Below, in pieces: positions 1 through 9,598 of a DNA stretch of 38,849 nucleotides. The translations under genes were made by a program, and so were the position numbers. How positions within the stretch are numbered: the stretch's first letter is position 1; every line of letters starts with the position of its first letter. The DNA lies in contig JAAOYK010000046.1 in NCBI GenBank assembly GCA_018221305.1, forward strand, positions 1 through 38,849. The letters are read 5' to 3'. The DNA is from Candidatus Pacearchaeota archaeon. Its GTDB lineage: Archaea > Nanobdellota > Nanobdellia > Pacearchaeales > GW2011-AR1. The notes under the pieces were generated by a model. That model searched no databases and had not been told where the DNA came from. It saw only the letters and a list, made by a program, of their open reading frames with translations.

Positions 1-102
1 AGCATAAATCTTTACCTCATCTTGAAATCTGTCTAAATAAGATACTAGTTCTATTTGTTCAAAAGGTTTTGATTTAACATTCATTCTAGTTCTAGCTGGC
101 AT
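1..102 (-). CDS. Partial unknown protein, 5' end only, cut by the window edge
   Basis: This is a leftward reading frame not in the ORF track. It starts with ATG at 102 and stays open for 34 codons to the left edge. The visible N-terminus is MPARTRMNVKSKPFEQIELV and it continues with an amphipathic, charged stretch. A reverse-strand TATA-like element lies about 26 bases upstream of the ATG, the same spacing seen at other genes here, which supports it as a real leaderless start. The opening is loosely reminiscent of small nucleic-acid-binding proteins such as Alba, but the resemblance is too weak to name it. It is divergent from rtcB, with 86 bases between the two starts. Confidence 0.5.
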   Translation of the reverse strand, partial: MPARTRMNVKSKPFEQIELVSYLDRFQDEVKIYA

Positions 103-123
103 TAATGTATCTATGGATCATAC

Positions 124-132
124 TTTTTAAAA
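124..132 (-). promoter_or_regulatory. TATA box for the leftward partial gene
   Basis: The run TTTTTAAAA is centred about 26 bases before the ATG at 102, matching the leaderless-promoter spacing used elsewhere in this window. Confidence 0.45.
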
Positions 133-159
133 TTTATTATCTAACAGATTTTGATTAAT

Positions 160-167
160 TTTATATA
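160..167 (+). promoter_or_regulatory. TATA box for rtcB, leaderless start
   Basis: TTTATATA is centred 25.5 bases before the rtcB ATG. No Shine-Dalgarno sequence precedes the ATG, only a T-run, so transcription probably begins at the start codon. Confidence 0.55.
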
Positions 168-188
168 CTAATTTGAACTTATTTTTTT

Positions 189-1568
189 ATGGTAGAAGTG
201 AAGAAGATTAATGAAAATATGTGGGAAATCCCTAAAACAGGAGAAATGAATGTTCCAGGACTTGTTCTTGCTAGTGAGAAACTTATCAAAGACATAAAGC
301 AAGACAAAACATTATCTCAAGTACAAAATGTTGCAAAACTTCCTGGAATAATTGGTTCTAGTATTGCTTTAATGGACGCTCACCAAGGCTACGGTTTTAG
401 TATTGGAGGTGTTGCAGGTTTTGATATGGACAAAGGAGTTATTAGTCCTGGAGGGGTTGGATATGATATTGACTGCTCAGTTAGATTACTTTCCACAAAC
501 CTAACCCTTGCGGATATTGAAAAAGTCGGCAAAAAAGAAATCATTCATAGTTTGTTTAGGACCGTTCCATCAGGAGTTGGGCGAGGGAGTAAGATTAATT
601 TAAAAGCATCAGACTTAAATGAAGTTTTAAGAAAAGGTGCTAGATGGGCAGTTGAGCATGGATATGGAAGTGAAGAAGACCTAGCTCATTTAGAAGAAAA
701 TGGGAACTTAACTCCTGCAGATCCAGAAAACGTCAGTAAACGTGCAAAACAGCGAGGGATCGGACAATTAGGAACACTTGGGGCAGGAAATCATTTTTTA
801 GAAATACAAGAAGTTACTAAAATTTATGATAAAGAAAAAGCTAAAGAATGGGGTCTAGAAAAAGGACAAATAACAATAATGATTCATTGCGGATCTCGAG
901 GTCTTGGACATCAGGTAGCTTCAGATTATATTAAATTAATGGAAGCAAAGTATGGTTGGCCAGAATATGACCGCGAACTAGTCAATGCGCCAATAAAAAG
1001 TGAACTAGGTGAAAAATATTTTTCTGCAATGAACTGTGCTGCAAATTTTGCGTTTGCAAACAAGCAAGTAATAACTCATTGGGTAAGAGAAAACTTGTTA
1101 CATTATTTCCCAAAACTTAAAGCAGATGTAGTATATGAAGTGTGTCATAATATTGCAAAAAAGGAAAAGCATGATATTAATGGAGAAGAGAAAGAAATTT
1201 TGGTTATGAGAAAAGGGGCAACTCGTGCTTTCCCAAATCAGCCAGTATTAATTCCAGGAAGTATGGGGACAGCAAGTTATGTGTTAGTAGGTACACAAAA
1301 AGCAGTGGAACTATCATTTGGAAGCACTGCTCATGGCGCAGGAAGAGTAAAAAGTAGGACAAAAGCCAGAAAGACAATAACAACAGACGATGTTAAAAAA
1401 GAAATGGCAAGCAAAGGAATAGAACTTGAAGCTGGAAGTTTCAAAGGGATAGTTGAAGAAGCATCGAGTGTTTACAAAGATATTGATGAAGTGGTCAAAG
1501 TTAGTGATGAGCTTGGTATTGGTAAATTGATTGCTAAATTAAAACCATTGGCTGTTATGAAAGGATGA
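189..1568 (+). CDS. rtcB: RNA-splicing ligase RtcB (tRNA ligase)
   Basis: RtcB joins RNA 2',3'-cyclic phosphate (or 3'-phosphate) ends to 5'-hydroxyl ends using GTP and Mn2+, and is the archaeal ligase for tRNA exons after intron removal. The 459-residue length is normal and there is no intein. Family motifs appear in order: GYDIDCSVRLL (metal ligands Asp93 and Cys96), GTLGAGNHFLEIQ, MIHCGSRGLGHQV, the AMNCAANFAFANKQ helix, CHNIAKKE, RKGATRAFP, and STAHGAGRVKSR. His382 in the last motif matches the histidine that becomes guanylylated. The C-terminus PLAVMKG is also typical. The family usually reads DINCGVR where this protein has DIDCSVR, a mild variation. The gene stands alone with its own promoter and is divergent from a gene cut by the edge. 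No archaease gene is adjacent in the visible sequence. Confidence 0.97.
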   Translation: MVEVKKINENMWEIPKTGEMNVPGLVLASEKLIKDIKQDKTLSQVQNVAKLPGIIGSSIALMDAHQGYGFSIGGVAGFDMDKGVISPGGVGYDIDCSVRLLSTNLTLADIEKVGKKEIIHSLFRTVPSGVGRGSKINLKASDLNEVLRKGARWAVEHGYGSEEDLAHLEENGNLTPADPENVSKRAKQRGIGQLGTLGAGNHFLEIQEVTKIYDKEKAKEWGLEKGQITIMIHCGSRGLGHQVASDYIKLMEAKYGWPEYDRELVNAPIKSELGEKYFSAMNCAANFAFANKQVITHWVRENLLHYFPKLKADVVYEVCHNIAKKEKHDINGEEKEILVMRKGATRAFPNQPVLIPGSMGTASYVLVGTQKAVELSFGSTAHGAGRVKSRTKARKTITTDDVKKEMASKGIELEAGSFKGIVEEASSVYKDIDEVVKVSDELGIGKLIAKLKPLAVMKG

Positions 1569-1592
1569 AAAAATTACAAGTTTTCCGCAGGT

Positions 1593-1600
1593 TTTATAAA
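1593..1600 (+). promoter_or_regulatory. TATA box for the surface-protein cluster
   Basis: TTTATAAA is centred about 32 bases before the ATG at 1629, which would leave a leader of only a few bases. It could drive the three exported proteins that follow, although the third has its own TATA-like element. Confidence 0.4.
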
Positions 1601-1628
1601 GAATAATTCTCTTTTAAAGAATATAAAA

Positions 1629-4600
1629 ATGAGGAAGAAAATAGGTTTATTATTAGTTAGTGTATTATTTGGAATATTTTTAATTGGAGGAGTTTTTGCT
1701 GCAGATATTAATTATGCTTTATCAGGTGAAGGGTATGCAATGGTAAAAGTTACCCAAAGATCTCCTGGAGCAGATGGGTATGTATCTGGAGGGGATGCTG
1801 CATATATTACTGACGGAAACTTTAGTAGCTATTCTTCTCAATATTCTCATGATGGTGGATATGCTTATATTGAAGTAATATTGAACTTTTCTTCCCCAAT
1901 ACCTCAGATCAATAATTTTTTTTATAAAGTTCGTGGGGCCCGTACTGCTTCAAATTTTCAAATAAAAACCCAAGAAAACTCCTCTTGGACGACAATAAAA
2001 AGTGATTTGACTGCTCGTACAGTAATCAAGAATTTTACAGTAGATGGCCCATTTTACAATGTCACAGAAATCAGATTTTATGTCCGAAGTAATTCTGATA
2101 ATGATCCTTATCGTGACCCCTATGGAGTTGCCATTTATGAAATTGAAGCATGGGGTCCTGAATCTGCGACAGAACCTACAGTTATCAATACTGCTTGCCC
2201 TTCAGGATTAGTAAGTTATTGGAGTTTTGATGATGGAACTGCAAATGATCAGATTGGAAATAATGATGGGACTATTTATGGGCCAAATTCTGCTGCTGGA
2301 AAAGTTAGTAATGCATTAAATTTTGATGGTGTTGATGATTATGTAGGAGTTAGTGATGATAATAGTTTAGATATGGAAGGGCCGTTTACAATGGGTGCTT
2401 GGATTAATCCTATTGATATTTATAATCCAATTAATGATAGAGTTACTATAATAGATAAAGGTCATCATGGAGCTGCTGCAGATACTAATTATTTGATGTA
2501 TTTAAGCCCATGGTCAATAGCATGCGTTATTGGAAATAGTACTCATTCTAGTAGTATGAGTTATCTGATGGATACAACAGGTAGTTGGAACCATGTGATG
2601 TGTATTTATGATGGCACTAGCTTTAAAATGTATGTTAATGGAGTATTTGCTAATGATAGTAAAGGTAGGATTTATGATTATGACGGAGGAGATCCAGTTT
2701 CAAATGCAGGACCAATAGTTCCTAAAGGTAATGACAAATTACTTTCTATTGGAGATTTGCACAGTTTTGATTCTGCAGGTTATCCTAATACTCCGATTGA
2801 ACAGTTCGATGGTTCAATAGATGAAGTGGTAATATTTAATAGAGCGTTGTCCCTTACAGAAATTTCTGAGCTTTATCAAAAAGGGGCAAATGGAGTTGGA
2901 GCTTGTGCTCAAACCTCCACATGTAATAATAATCAACGAATAATGAAACTATATTCACCAAGCAATTCTCATGGCGCAAAATGGGACGATACACATCAAG
3001 AATATTCAGTTGATATCTGTTATAATACTATTTTTGGGAGTGACTTTGTTGATTCAGGAACAGGTTATCATCCAGATTCATGTACTGATCCGATTTTGTG
3101 GATGACGGCAGATTATAATTCGCATGCATCAACAACAAGTCATGACACATACACAACACCAGTATGTTATGGAGATTTAAGTTGTAGTATACAGGATAAT
3201 GCTTGTAATGCAGGCGAAGAAATGGTTTTAGCATTATATGATACAGACAATTCACATATTACTGATCCTAATTATCGGCCTAGTGGATTGGTAAGTGAAT
3301 GGAAATTTGATGGAGATGTCTTGGATAGTGTTGGTGGGAATGATGGGACTTGGAACGGTGGAGGAAGTGCTAGTTATGATGATGGGCAGATTGGGCAGGG
3401 GTTAGAGTTTGATGGTGGTGGTGATTGGGTTGATATTCCAAATATTGATTTGGCTAGTGAGTATTCTTATTCTATATGGTTAAAGACAGATGCTGACATT
3501 CAGGAAACATATGGAATTAATAGTGTTGCTAGTGTTGGAAATGGGGTGATGAATGGTTATAACACAACATCTATATTATCTATGGGGAAAAATGCTCTTG
3601 CAATAACTGGTCATTGGAATAATAATGTTCCTTTGCAATTGTGGTATGATTTTCCGATCTTGAAGGATGATTGGACTAATGTGGTTATAACTTCTGTGAA
3701 CAATGTTGGGTCTGTTTACGTTGATGGAGATTTTATTGGTACTTTTAATGATCCTATGGATTTTAATATTGGAATGATTGGAACTCGTTCTTATCAATAT
3801 GATAGTAATCCTCCTGCGTACTCTTATTACTATTTTGACGGACTTATGGATAATTTTCAAATCTATGACCAAGCACTATCTTCTGAAGAGGTTCAACATT
3901 TATACAATAAAGAAGCATATACAAAAAAAGTCTGCTGCAAATCAGACACATCAGTCACAACTACTGGAGCGTACTGGGCAGACATGACAGATAAACTGAT
4001 CAACAAAACAGACCTTGAAGATGAAGTAAAAGTTGTTATTGATCAAGCAGCTTTTCAAGGACAAAATATTAATGTGACAATATATGAAGATAGTGACAGT
4101 TTTGTTAGACGTATTTTAAACATATTAACGTTTGGTTTTGTTTCAGCAAACCCAATAGTAGGTACTGTTTCAGGTGCAGGATATGTTACATGGGTTGCAG
4201 GAGATAAGGGAGAGGGCACATTAAAGTCAGGAAATTATTATTTTAAAGCTCACCCTGAAAATGATAAAAGTAATGTTATTGATTCACGCGATTATGGACC
4301 GTATGGCATATTAACAGTTACAGACACTGTTGATAACGAGGTCCCTACAGCTGTAATTATTAGTCCTAATGAAAGTAATAAATACATAATCAAGCAAGCA
4401 ACAAACAAGACAAACATGATATATTTTACTCAAGCAAGTTATGATGAGGACGATGATTTAAAAATTCAATGGACTTTAGGAGAATCAATAAAAAGTCAAT
4501 GGTTCCTTAATTGCCAGAAAGGACAAAGTTGTAACACTATTCATGTTTATAACAAAAGTGGGGTAAAATATATTGAGCTGGTTGCACAAGAAATGAAAAG

Positions 4601-5033
4601 AAGTCAAAGCAACAAAGATCAAACCAATATTTTGGTCTATAAAGAAGGCATTAATATATTTGTTTTAATGAAAGAAAAAAAGAGTCTAGATGACAGTAGA
4701 GGGGTTATAATAGATACTACAGATACACATGTTGCTAATTGTACTCGCTCATGGGCCAATATTGCTGCATGCAGCGCTACAAACCCACAAAACATGAAAA
4801 GTGGATCATCATGTTATCAAGTAACAGATAGTGATAATCCAAGTGAGATGATTGTTTGTTATAATATAGAAACAGGAAATCCTGGAGGGAGTAAATTAAA
4901 ATATTTTTGGAGTGCTGATGGTTATGATATTGAACCTGCAATAGTCATTGGAAATGCATGGAAATATTATTATCTTTTTGATGATCCTGGAGATCATAAA
5001 ATAAAGTTAAAAGCAGCATTTCTTCCATCATAA
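1629..5033 (+). CDS. Large secreted LamG-domain surface protein
   Basis: This 1134-residue exported protein was probably an adhesin or glycan-binding surface component; its ligand is unknown. A signal peptide is clear (basic MRKK, hydrophobic core, GVFAAD cleavage region). Residues about 30-180 resemble a discoidin/F5-8-type beta sandwich. Two LamG (concanavalin A-like) domains follow at about 194-420 and 552-765. Each opens with a GLVSxWxFD motif, carries ALNFDG/GLEFDG and DGxxDx, and ends in an LYNK/LYQKG helix. A Cys-containing linker (about 425-550) has paired LYSPSNSH and LYDTDNSH motifs. Residues about 930-1020 look PKD-like, with YDEDDDLKIQWTLG. No C-terminal membrane segment is visible, so it is either secreted or held by other surface proteins. 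It lies 6 bases before the next exported protein, consistent with an operon. The domain calls are from motif reading and have not been searched. Confidence 0.85.
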   Translation: MRKKIGLLLVSVLFGIFLIGGVFAADINYALSGEGYAMVKVTQRSPGADGYVSGGDAAYITDGNFSSYSSQYSHDGGYAYIEVILNFSSPIPQINNFFYKVRGARTASNFQIKTQENSSWTTIKSDLTARTVIKNFTVDGPFYNVTEIRFYVRSNSDNDPYRDPYGVAIYEIEAWGPESATEPTVINTACPSGLVSYWSFDDGTANDQIGNNDGTIYGPNSAAGKVSNALNFDGVDDYVGVSDDNSLDMEGPFTMGAWINPIDIYNPINDRVTIIDKGHHGAAADTNYLMYLSPWSIACVIGNSTHSSSMSYLMDTTGSWNHVMCIYDGTSFKMYVNGVFANDSKGRIYDYDGGDPVSNAGPIVPKGNDKLLSIGDLHSFDSAGYPNTPIEQFDGSIDEVVIFNRALSLTEISELYQKGANGVGACAQTSTCNNNQRIMKLYSPSNSHGAKWDDTHQEYSVDICYNTIFGSDFVDSGTGYHPDSCTDPILWMTADYNSHASTTSHDTYTTPVCYGDLSCSIQDNACNAGEEMVLALYDTDNSHITDPNYRPSGLVSEWKFDGDVLDSVGGNDGTWNGGGSASYDDGQIGQGLEFDGGGDWVDIPNIDLASEYSYSIWLKTDADIQETYGINSVASVGNGVMNGYNTTSILSMGKNALAITGHWNNNVPLQLWYDFPILKDDWTNVVITSVNNVGSVYVDGDFIGTFNDPMDFNIGMIGTRSYQYDSNPPAYSYYYFDGLMDNFQIYDQALSSEEVQHLYNKEAYTKKVCCKSDTSVTTTGAYWADMTDKLINKTDLEDEVKVVIDQAAFQGQNINVTIYEDSDSFVRRILNILTFGFVSANPIVGTVSGAGYVTWVAGDKGEGTLKSGNYYFKAHPENDKSNVIDSRDYGPYGILTVTDTVDNEVPTAVIISPNESNKYIIKQATNKTNMIYFTQASYDEDDDLKIQWTLGESIKSQWFLNCQKGQSCNTIHVYNKSGVKYIELVAQEMKRSQSNKDQTNILVYKEGINIFVLMKEKKSLDDSRGVIIDTTDTHVANCTRSWANIAACSATNPQNMKSGSSCYQVTDSDNPSEMIVCYNIETGNPGGSKLKYFWSADGYDIEPAIVIGNAWKYYYLFDDPGDHKIKLKAAFLPS

Positions 5034-5039
5034 AAAAAA

Positions 5040-5972
5040 ATGAATATAAAAATAAGCCTAATAAGTACAGTTTTAGTACTATTAGTAGGAATTGGATTAA
5101 TCAGTGCAGCAGATTGTTCCGTAACTTTGCCTCCAGGAAATTGGATTTGTGACGAAGGATCAGTAGATGTTAATATTGAAGGAGGATTTTATTGCCAAGA
5201 AGATGAACATTATGGATTTTTATGGGTAGATACTGATAATGGTGATAAGGAATACCCTACAAAGCTTGTTAATGGAAAAATAGCTTATACTTGTCTTGAC
5301 CCTCAAGGTAATGATAATTCATGTTGTCCAGAAGACACTGATTGTCGAAAAGTTTCTCCAGGAAGTACTGGCTTTGAAAATATTTTCCCAATACCAGGCG
5401 GTATTAATGAAAAATGGACATGTAGAGCAACATCTGCAAGTTTTTGTTCAGACTTCATAACAAAAAATGAATGTGTAAATTCTAGTACGAAATTTATTGC
5501 AAAAAATAGTATAGAATCTGCTAGTGAAATAGAAGATGGATATTGTTCACGACCTCCAACAGAAGTAACTGTTACTAATAATGCAGGAGCGAGTGTAGTT
5601 TGTTGGAACCAGACATCTTGTGAATGTACATGGAACGCAACAGCGTCAAATGGTCAAGGCGGAAAAGGATTATGCACAGCAAAAGATACTTATTCACTTA
5701 ATTGTACAAACGGTGACAGTGAAATTATAGACCAGTGTGAATTTGATTTAATTACTCAAGAGACATGTGATGTCGATGAAAGTATTCATTTAAAATGGAA
5801 GATTGTTTCAGGAAATGAGGTGAAATGTAAACGTGCAGATACCATAATACCATGTACAAATCTTATGAAGTTACCATTTTTTGGATTTACTCAATTTATG
5901 CTTGCAATTCTTAGCATAATGGGATTTTATATTCTTTATTATAAAAAAAAGAGTTATAGACAATATTTATAA
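5040..5972 (+). CDS. Cys-rich exported protein with C-terminal membrane anchor
   Basis: This 310-residue protein is of unknown function. It has a signal peptide (MNIKISLISTVLVLLVGIGL followed by ISAAD) and an ectodomain rich in paired cysteines such as CCPEDTDC and CECTWN, suggesting disulfide stabilisation. One hydrophobic segment lies near residues 277-300 and is followed by a basic tail (YYKKKSYRQYL). That layout predicts an outward-facing ectodomain anchored by a C-terminal helix. The tail also superficially resembles sortase or archaeosortase sorting signals (hydrophobic helix then basic residues), but I see no recognised tripartite motif. It begins 6 bases after the LamG protein stop, with no room for its own promoter, so it is probably co-transcribed. 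It may anchor or assemble its neighbours, which is inference only. Confidence 0.8.
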   Translation: MNIKISLISTVLVLLVGIGLISAADCSVTLPPGNWICDEGSVDVNIEGGFYCQEDEHYGFLWVDTDNGDKEYPTKLVNGKIAYTCLDPQGNDNSCCPEDTDCRKVSPGSTGFENIFPIPGGINEKWTCRATSASFCSDFITKNECVNSSTKFIAKNSIESASEIEDGYCSRPPTEVTVTNNAGASVVCWNQTSCECTWNATASNGQGGKGLCTAKDTYSLNCTNGDSEIIDQCEFDLITQETCDVDESIHLKWKIVSGNEVKCKRADTIIPCTNLMKLPFFGFTQFMLAILSIMGFYILYYKKKSYRQYL

Positions 5973-5973
5973 A
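5966..5973 (+). promoter_or_regulatory. TATA-like element before the PKD membrane protein
   Basis: TTTATAAA overlaps the stop of the preceding gene and is centred about 31 bases before the ATG at 6001. It suggests the third surface gene can also be transcribed on its own. Confidence 0.4.
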
Positions 5974-6000
5974 GATATTTCTCTAAACTAGATTATAAAA

Positions 6001-8823
6001 ATGAGGTTGAAAATATTAATATTTGTAATAGTAATAGGCCTACTATGTAACACTATTTCTGCAACATACGTGTTAGGCAATGGTACACATGAAATTGTTG
6101 CAAGTTATGGTTTTAACCAGCCAATATCTGGATGGGTTAACATGAGTTTTGAGAATGAACCTCAGAATAGCCTTTTTGAAATGTTAGGAGCCCAGATAAC
6201 GCTTAAAGATCTTCTTGAGATCAACAGTATTGGTTATAACTGCATTCCTGCAGATTGCAAAAATGCATATTCGTTTGACGAAGATGATGAATTATTAACA
6301 GACACGATAAGCCTTGGATATTTAGAAGAAAAAAGTTATGCAATAGTTCTTTCTGGGGAAGAGATAGAAATTTCAAACTTTAAAGCTGTAATAAATACTG
6401 ATGCACAAGAATCTTGTATGTATCCATTAAGAATAGAATTCTTAGACGGTGATGATATGATTGAATGGACACCAAAGATTATATCTACAAATACGTGCCC
6501 TATGAGAAACCCACAAGGTTGTTTTGATGCAAGCGAGGAAACTCAAGAAACACAAATTGACAAAACAATAACTTATTGTCAGAAAATTACAATACCTCCT
6601 ACAAAAGGTTTTAGAATAGGTGCTAATATTGAAGGAACAGGAAATGCACAATTCCAGTTAACTATTATATCAGATACTATTGAAGACAAGTGTGAAAACT
6701 TAATCGACGTTACCCAAGGTGGAGAGATTAGTTGTAATATTAATTTAGAGTATGCTGTTGAGGAAGAAGAAGAAGCAACAATTTGTCTAGAAGCAAAGGA
6801 GTTAAACGGTAATGTGTATAAAATTAAGTATGAAGATGTTGAAACTTGCGGATATTTTGAAGGAACAAGCAATACAATAGACCATGATGTAAATCTTTTT
6901 GTTTATCCATTAAAATATGCAAGCATTACCAATGTAACATTTAACCAAGAACTTTTGTATCCTACTAATCCTAATGAAAACGATCTAGCTTTAAGAATTG
7001 AAAATTATATCGACGACAAATATGACGGAATATGTGATCCACAGTGTATTATTCCGATAAAATTTATTTCAGGCTCAAGATTTGATCAAGAGCTTACTTT
7101 ATCTAACTTAGAATTAAATTATTCAAAGCAGTTAGTAACACCACCAGGAATAACCAGTTTTTATGAACTTGAAAGTGCAGAAGTTTTACTGAACATGAGT
7201 TTTAAAAAAATTAATCTGGATAAAGCAAAATTTATGACACCAAACAGTTCTAAAACATTTAAAGCAGCGTTGATGTATAAAGGAAAATCAATCTTAAACC
7301 AGGAAATCGTTGTGAAATCTTTACCAACGATTGAATATGTTTTCCCAGATACTGCAGCAGCATTAGTTGAATCTGTTTTTGTAGTAACTGTTTTGGATAG
7401 TAAGGGCAACTATACTTATACATGGGACTTTGGAGACAATACCCCAGAAATTACAACATCTGAAAATATTGCAAAACATACATACACAAAAATGCAAAAT
7501 TATGATTTGATAGTAAAAGTCAAAAATAAGCTTGGAGAAGCAACAAAAAAAATTATCGTCAAAGTAGAATCACCAAAAAATGCAATACCAGGAGTAATTG
7601 CACAATTTCGTACAAATCTTGCAAATGTGTCCAAACAAATAAATAGCTTACCCTTACTTGTTAAATCTAATCTGAACAAAAAGCTTGACAGTGAAGAACG
7701 CAATATTGAAAATTTAAAATCTGCACTTGACTTACTTGACAAACAGTATAATAACACATTATCTGGCCAAAGTGATGAATATTTTAAAATAATGCAAAAA
7801 TTAAACGAACTTGCAATACCTTACCAAATAAAAGAAGTCAAAACAGGGCCTATTGATTTTTTTAATTCAAACAAGCAGCTAGATCTAGAACTCTTTGAGT
7901 TACTTGGGGCTGGAACAACAGATTATACTGAAGTTAACTACACAGGAGCTGTTAATAGGTGGCTTTTAGAAGAAGTAGATGTACAGTTTGAATCAACTGC
8001 CTATGAAACAAAGTATAAGGATGGATCCAGTGAGACAATACTATCCCTTGTTAAATTATCTATTACACCAAAAATTGCTGCATATATTGATGAGATATAC
8101 ATAATAATCAATGAAGAATTAAAAAATCTTGTTTTTAGCAGTGAAATTGGTGAAAAGTCAGTAAGCACAAGTACAGGAATTATTTTGCTAGACCTTGACA
8201 AGAAACAAACAATAGAATTTATTTATCCAGGATTAATAGATGTTATTGAAGTACCAATATATGTTTCTCCACACCTTAAAGATATTGGTACTATGGATAA
8301 CAGCAGTACGTGTGATTTTGATAACAAATGTGACAAAAGTAGTGGAGAAAACTGGAAAAACTGTCCAAAAGATTGTAAACGATTGGGAATGAGCACTTTA
8401 ATGATCTTAATTTTAATATTTATAGCATTTATTGTATACATAATATTACAAGAATGGTACAAAAGGCATTATGAAAAACATTTGTTTCCTGACAGAAATC
8501 AGTTGTTTAACCTTATTAATTTTATAAATAATTCAGAAGGTCAAGGCATTTCAAAATCTGAAATTTTTTCTAAATTATCAGAAATGGACTGGACCCAGGA
8601 ACAATTGACTTATGCATGGAAGAAATTTAAAGGGAAACGTACTGGTATGTGGGAAATACCAATATTTAAATGGGTAGAAAAGAAAAAAGTTGACAAAGAA
8701 CTAAAAAAGAGACAAATTGTAAGCAATGTGACAAAAAATCTTTCAAACAGTAAAAAAGGTAATAATCCTAAAAAAAGTCAATTTAAGCAGAGAAACAATA
8801 ATTTCAGAACTTCTTTTAAATAA
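6001..8823 (+). CDS. PKD-domain single-pass membrane protein with cytoplasmic tail
   Basis: This 940-residue surface protein has an N-terminal signal peptide (MRLKILIFVIVIGLLCNTIS) and a long beta-rich ectodomain. A PKD-type immunoglobulin-like domain lies at about 441-523 (YTYTWDFGDNTPEITT, then HTYTKMQNYDLIVKV). A helical, probably coiled-coil stretch follows at about 545-610. Just before the membrane is a Cys/Asp cluster (CDFDNKC, NCPKDC) of the kind common in DPANN surface proteins. The transmembrane helix is about 797-822. About 118 residues lie inside the cell: a small helical domain (LINFINNSEG...SEIFSKLSEMDW...EQLTYAWKKF) and a very basic, Asn-rich C-terminus. The cytoplasmic helical unit resembles a short repeat seen in many Woesearchaeota-like membrane proteins. 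The function is unknown; it could link surface contacts to a cytoplasmic partner. Confidence 0.82.
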   Translation: MRLKILIFVIVIGLLCNTISATYVLGNGTHEIVASYGFNQPISGWVNMSFENEPQNSLFEMLGAQITLKDLLEINSIGYNCIPADCKNAYSFDEDDELLTDTISLGYLEEKSYAIVLSGEEIEISNFKAVINTDAQESCMYPLRIEFLDGDDMIEWTPKIISTNTCPMRNPQGCFDASEETQETQIDKTITYCQKITIPPTKGFRIGANIEGTGNAQFQLTIISDTIEDKCENLIDVTQGGEISCNINLEYAVEEEEEATICLEAKELNGNVYKIKYEDVETCGYFEGTSNTIDHDVNLFVYPLKYASITNVTFNQELLYPTNPNENDLALRIENYIDDKYDGICDPQCIIPIKFISGSRFDQELTLSNLELNYSKQLVTPPGITSFYELESAEVLLNMSFKKINLDKAKFMTPNSSKTFKAALMYKGKSILNQEIVVKSLPTIEYVFPDTAAALVESVFVVTVLDSKGNYTYTWDFGDNTPEITTSENIAKHTYTKMQNYDLIVKVKNKLGEATKKIIVKVESPKNAIPGVIAQFRTNLANVSKQINSLPLLVKSNLNKKLDSEERNIENLKSALDLLDKQYNNTLSGQSDEYFKIMQKLNELAIPYQIKEVKTGPIDFFNSNKQLDLELFELLGAGTTDYTEVNYTGAVNRWLLEEVDVQFESTAYETKYKDGSSETILSLVKLSITPKIAAYIDEIYIIINEELKNLVFSSEIGEKSVSTSTGIILLDLDKKQTIEFIYPGLIDVIEVPIYVSPHLKDIGTMDNSSTCDFDNKCDKSSGENWKNCPKDCKRLGMSTLMILILIFIAFIVYIILQEWYKRHYEKHLFPDRNQLFNLINFINNSEGQGISKSEIFSKLSEMDWTQEQLTYAWKKFKGKRTGMWEIPIFKWVEKKKVDKELKKRQIVSNVTKNLSNSKKGNNPKKSQFKQRNNNFRTSFK

Positions 8824-8890
8824 TCGTTTGAGTATAGAAACCTTAATAAATCTAATTTGAGATATTACATTAAAATAGGGAAAAAAATCA

Positions 8891-9526
8891 ATGAAAATAT
8901 TTACAAGTTTTGCAAAAAGAATGTTTGGAATTTTTTTTAAAAGAAAAAAACAAATTAGTCTTGGATTCTATGGGCCACCAAATGCAGGAAAGACAAGTCT
9001 TGCGAATAGGATCTGCAAAGACTGGACAGGAGAAGAATTAGGAAAAGTTAGCAAGATTGCTCACGAGACGCGTAATGTGCAGTTTAAAGAAGAAGTAGAA
9101 ATTAAATATAAAGAAAAAAGGCTAAAATTCAAATTGGTTGATACGCCTGGGATTGCTACGAAAGTTGATTTTGAAGATTTTATGAAATCAAAAATGAAGA
9201 AAAAAGAGGCACAACAACGTGCAAAAGAAGCTACCCAAGGTATAGTTGAATCAATCAAATGGTTGGATGACATGGACGCGGTAGTAGTCGTAGTAGATTC
9301 AACAATAAACCCATACTCACAAGTAAATGTGACTATTGTCGGAAACCTGGTTGCAAGAAAAATACCAGTACTAGTTGTTGCAAACAAAATTGATCTAAAA
9401 AAGAGTAATCTAAAAAAAGTTGAAGCAGCATTTCCAGAATATGATGTAGTAGGAATTTCAGCAAAAACTGGCAAAAATTTTGATGAATTTTATGAATCAG
9501 TGTTTAAACTCTCGAAAAAGGTTTAG
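8891..9526 (+). CDS. Era-like small GTPase (archaeal)
   Basis: This 211-residue TRAFAC-class GTPase shows the G1 P-loop GPPNAGKTSL near residues 29-38, G3 DTPG, G4 NKID and G5 SAKTG in the expected order. The short basic and hydrophobic N-terminus (KIFTSFAKRMFGIFFKRKKQ) could associate with membrane or RNA. It lacks the C-terminal KH domain of bacterial Era. In archaea, a GTPase of this type is commonly found beside a DUF2073 protein and a zinc-ribbon protein, and both are present just downstream. The cellular role is not established; a ribosome or RNA role is a guess from homology to Era. The start is the first ATG after a weak purine-rich AGGG region. A TATA-like element lies about 45 bases upstream, implying a short leader. 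Confidence 0.88.
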   Translation: MKIFTSFAKRMFGIFFKRKKQISLGFYGPPNAGKTSLANRICKDWTGEELGKVSKIAHETRNVQFKEEVEIKYKEKRLKFKLVDTPGIATKVDFEDFMKSKMKKKEAQQRAKEATQGIVESIKWLDDMDAVVVVVDSTINPYSQVNVTIVGNLVARKIPVLVVANKIDLKKSNLKKVEAAFPEYDVVGISAKTGKNFDEFYESVFKLSKKV

Positions 9527-9587
9527 CAAAGTTTAAAAATAAAAATATACTAATATAACATATATAACAAAGAGTAGTATAAAAAAA

Positions 9588-9592
9588 GAGGT
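9588..9592 (+). promoter_or_regulatory. Shine-Dalgarno that decides a GTG start
   Basis: GAGGT sits 6 bases before the GTG at 9599 and is complementary to the archaeal 16S 3' end. It fixes this GTG as the start of the DUF2073 gene. Confidence 0.65.
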
Positions 9593-9598
9593 AAGAAA

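Noticed and set aside
3576-3872. 98-codon reverse-strand frame inside the LamG gene
   Set aside because: Shadow of a strongly coding forward frame; Ile/His-rich low-complexity translation without a promoter or family signal.
9061-9474. 137-codon reverse-strand frame inside the Era-like GTPase gene
   Set aside because: Antisense shadow; Ser/Thr/Phe-rich translation typical of reversed AT-rich coding sequence.
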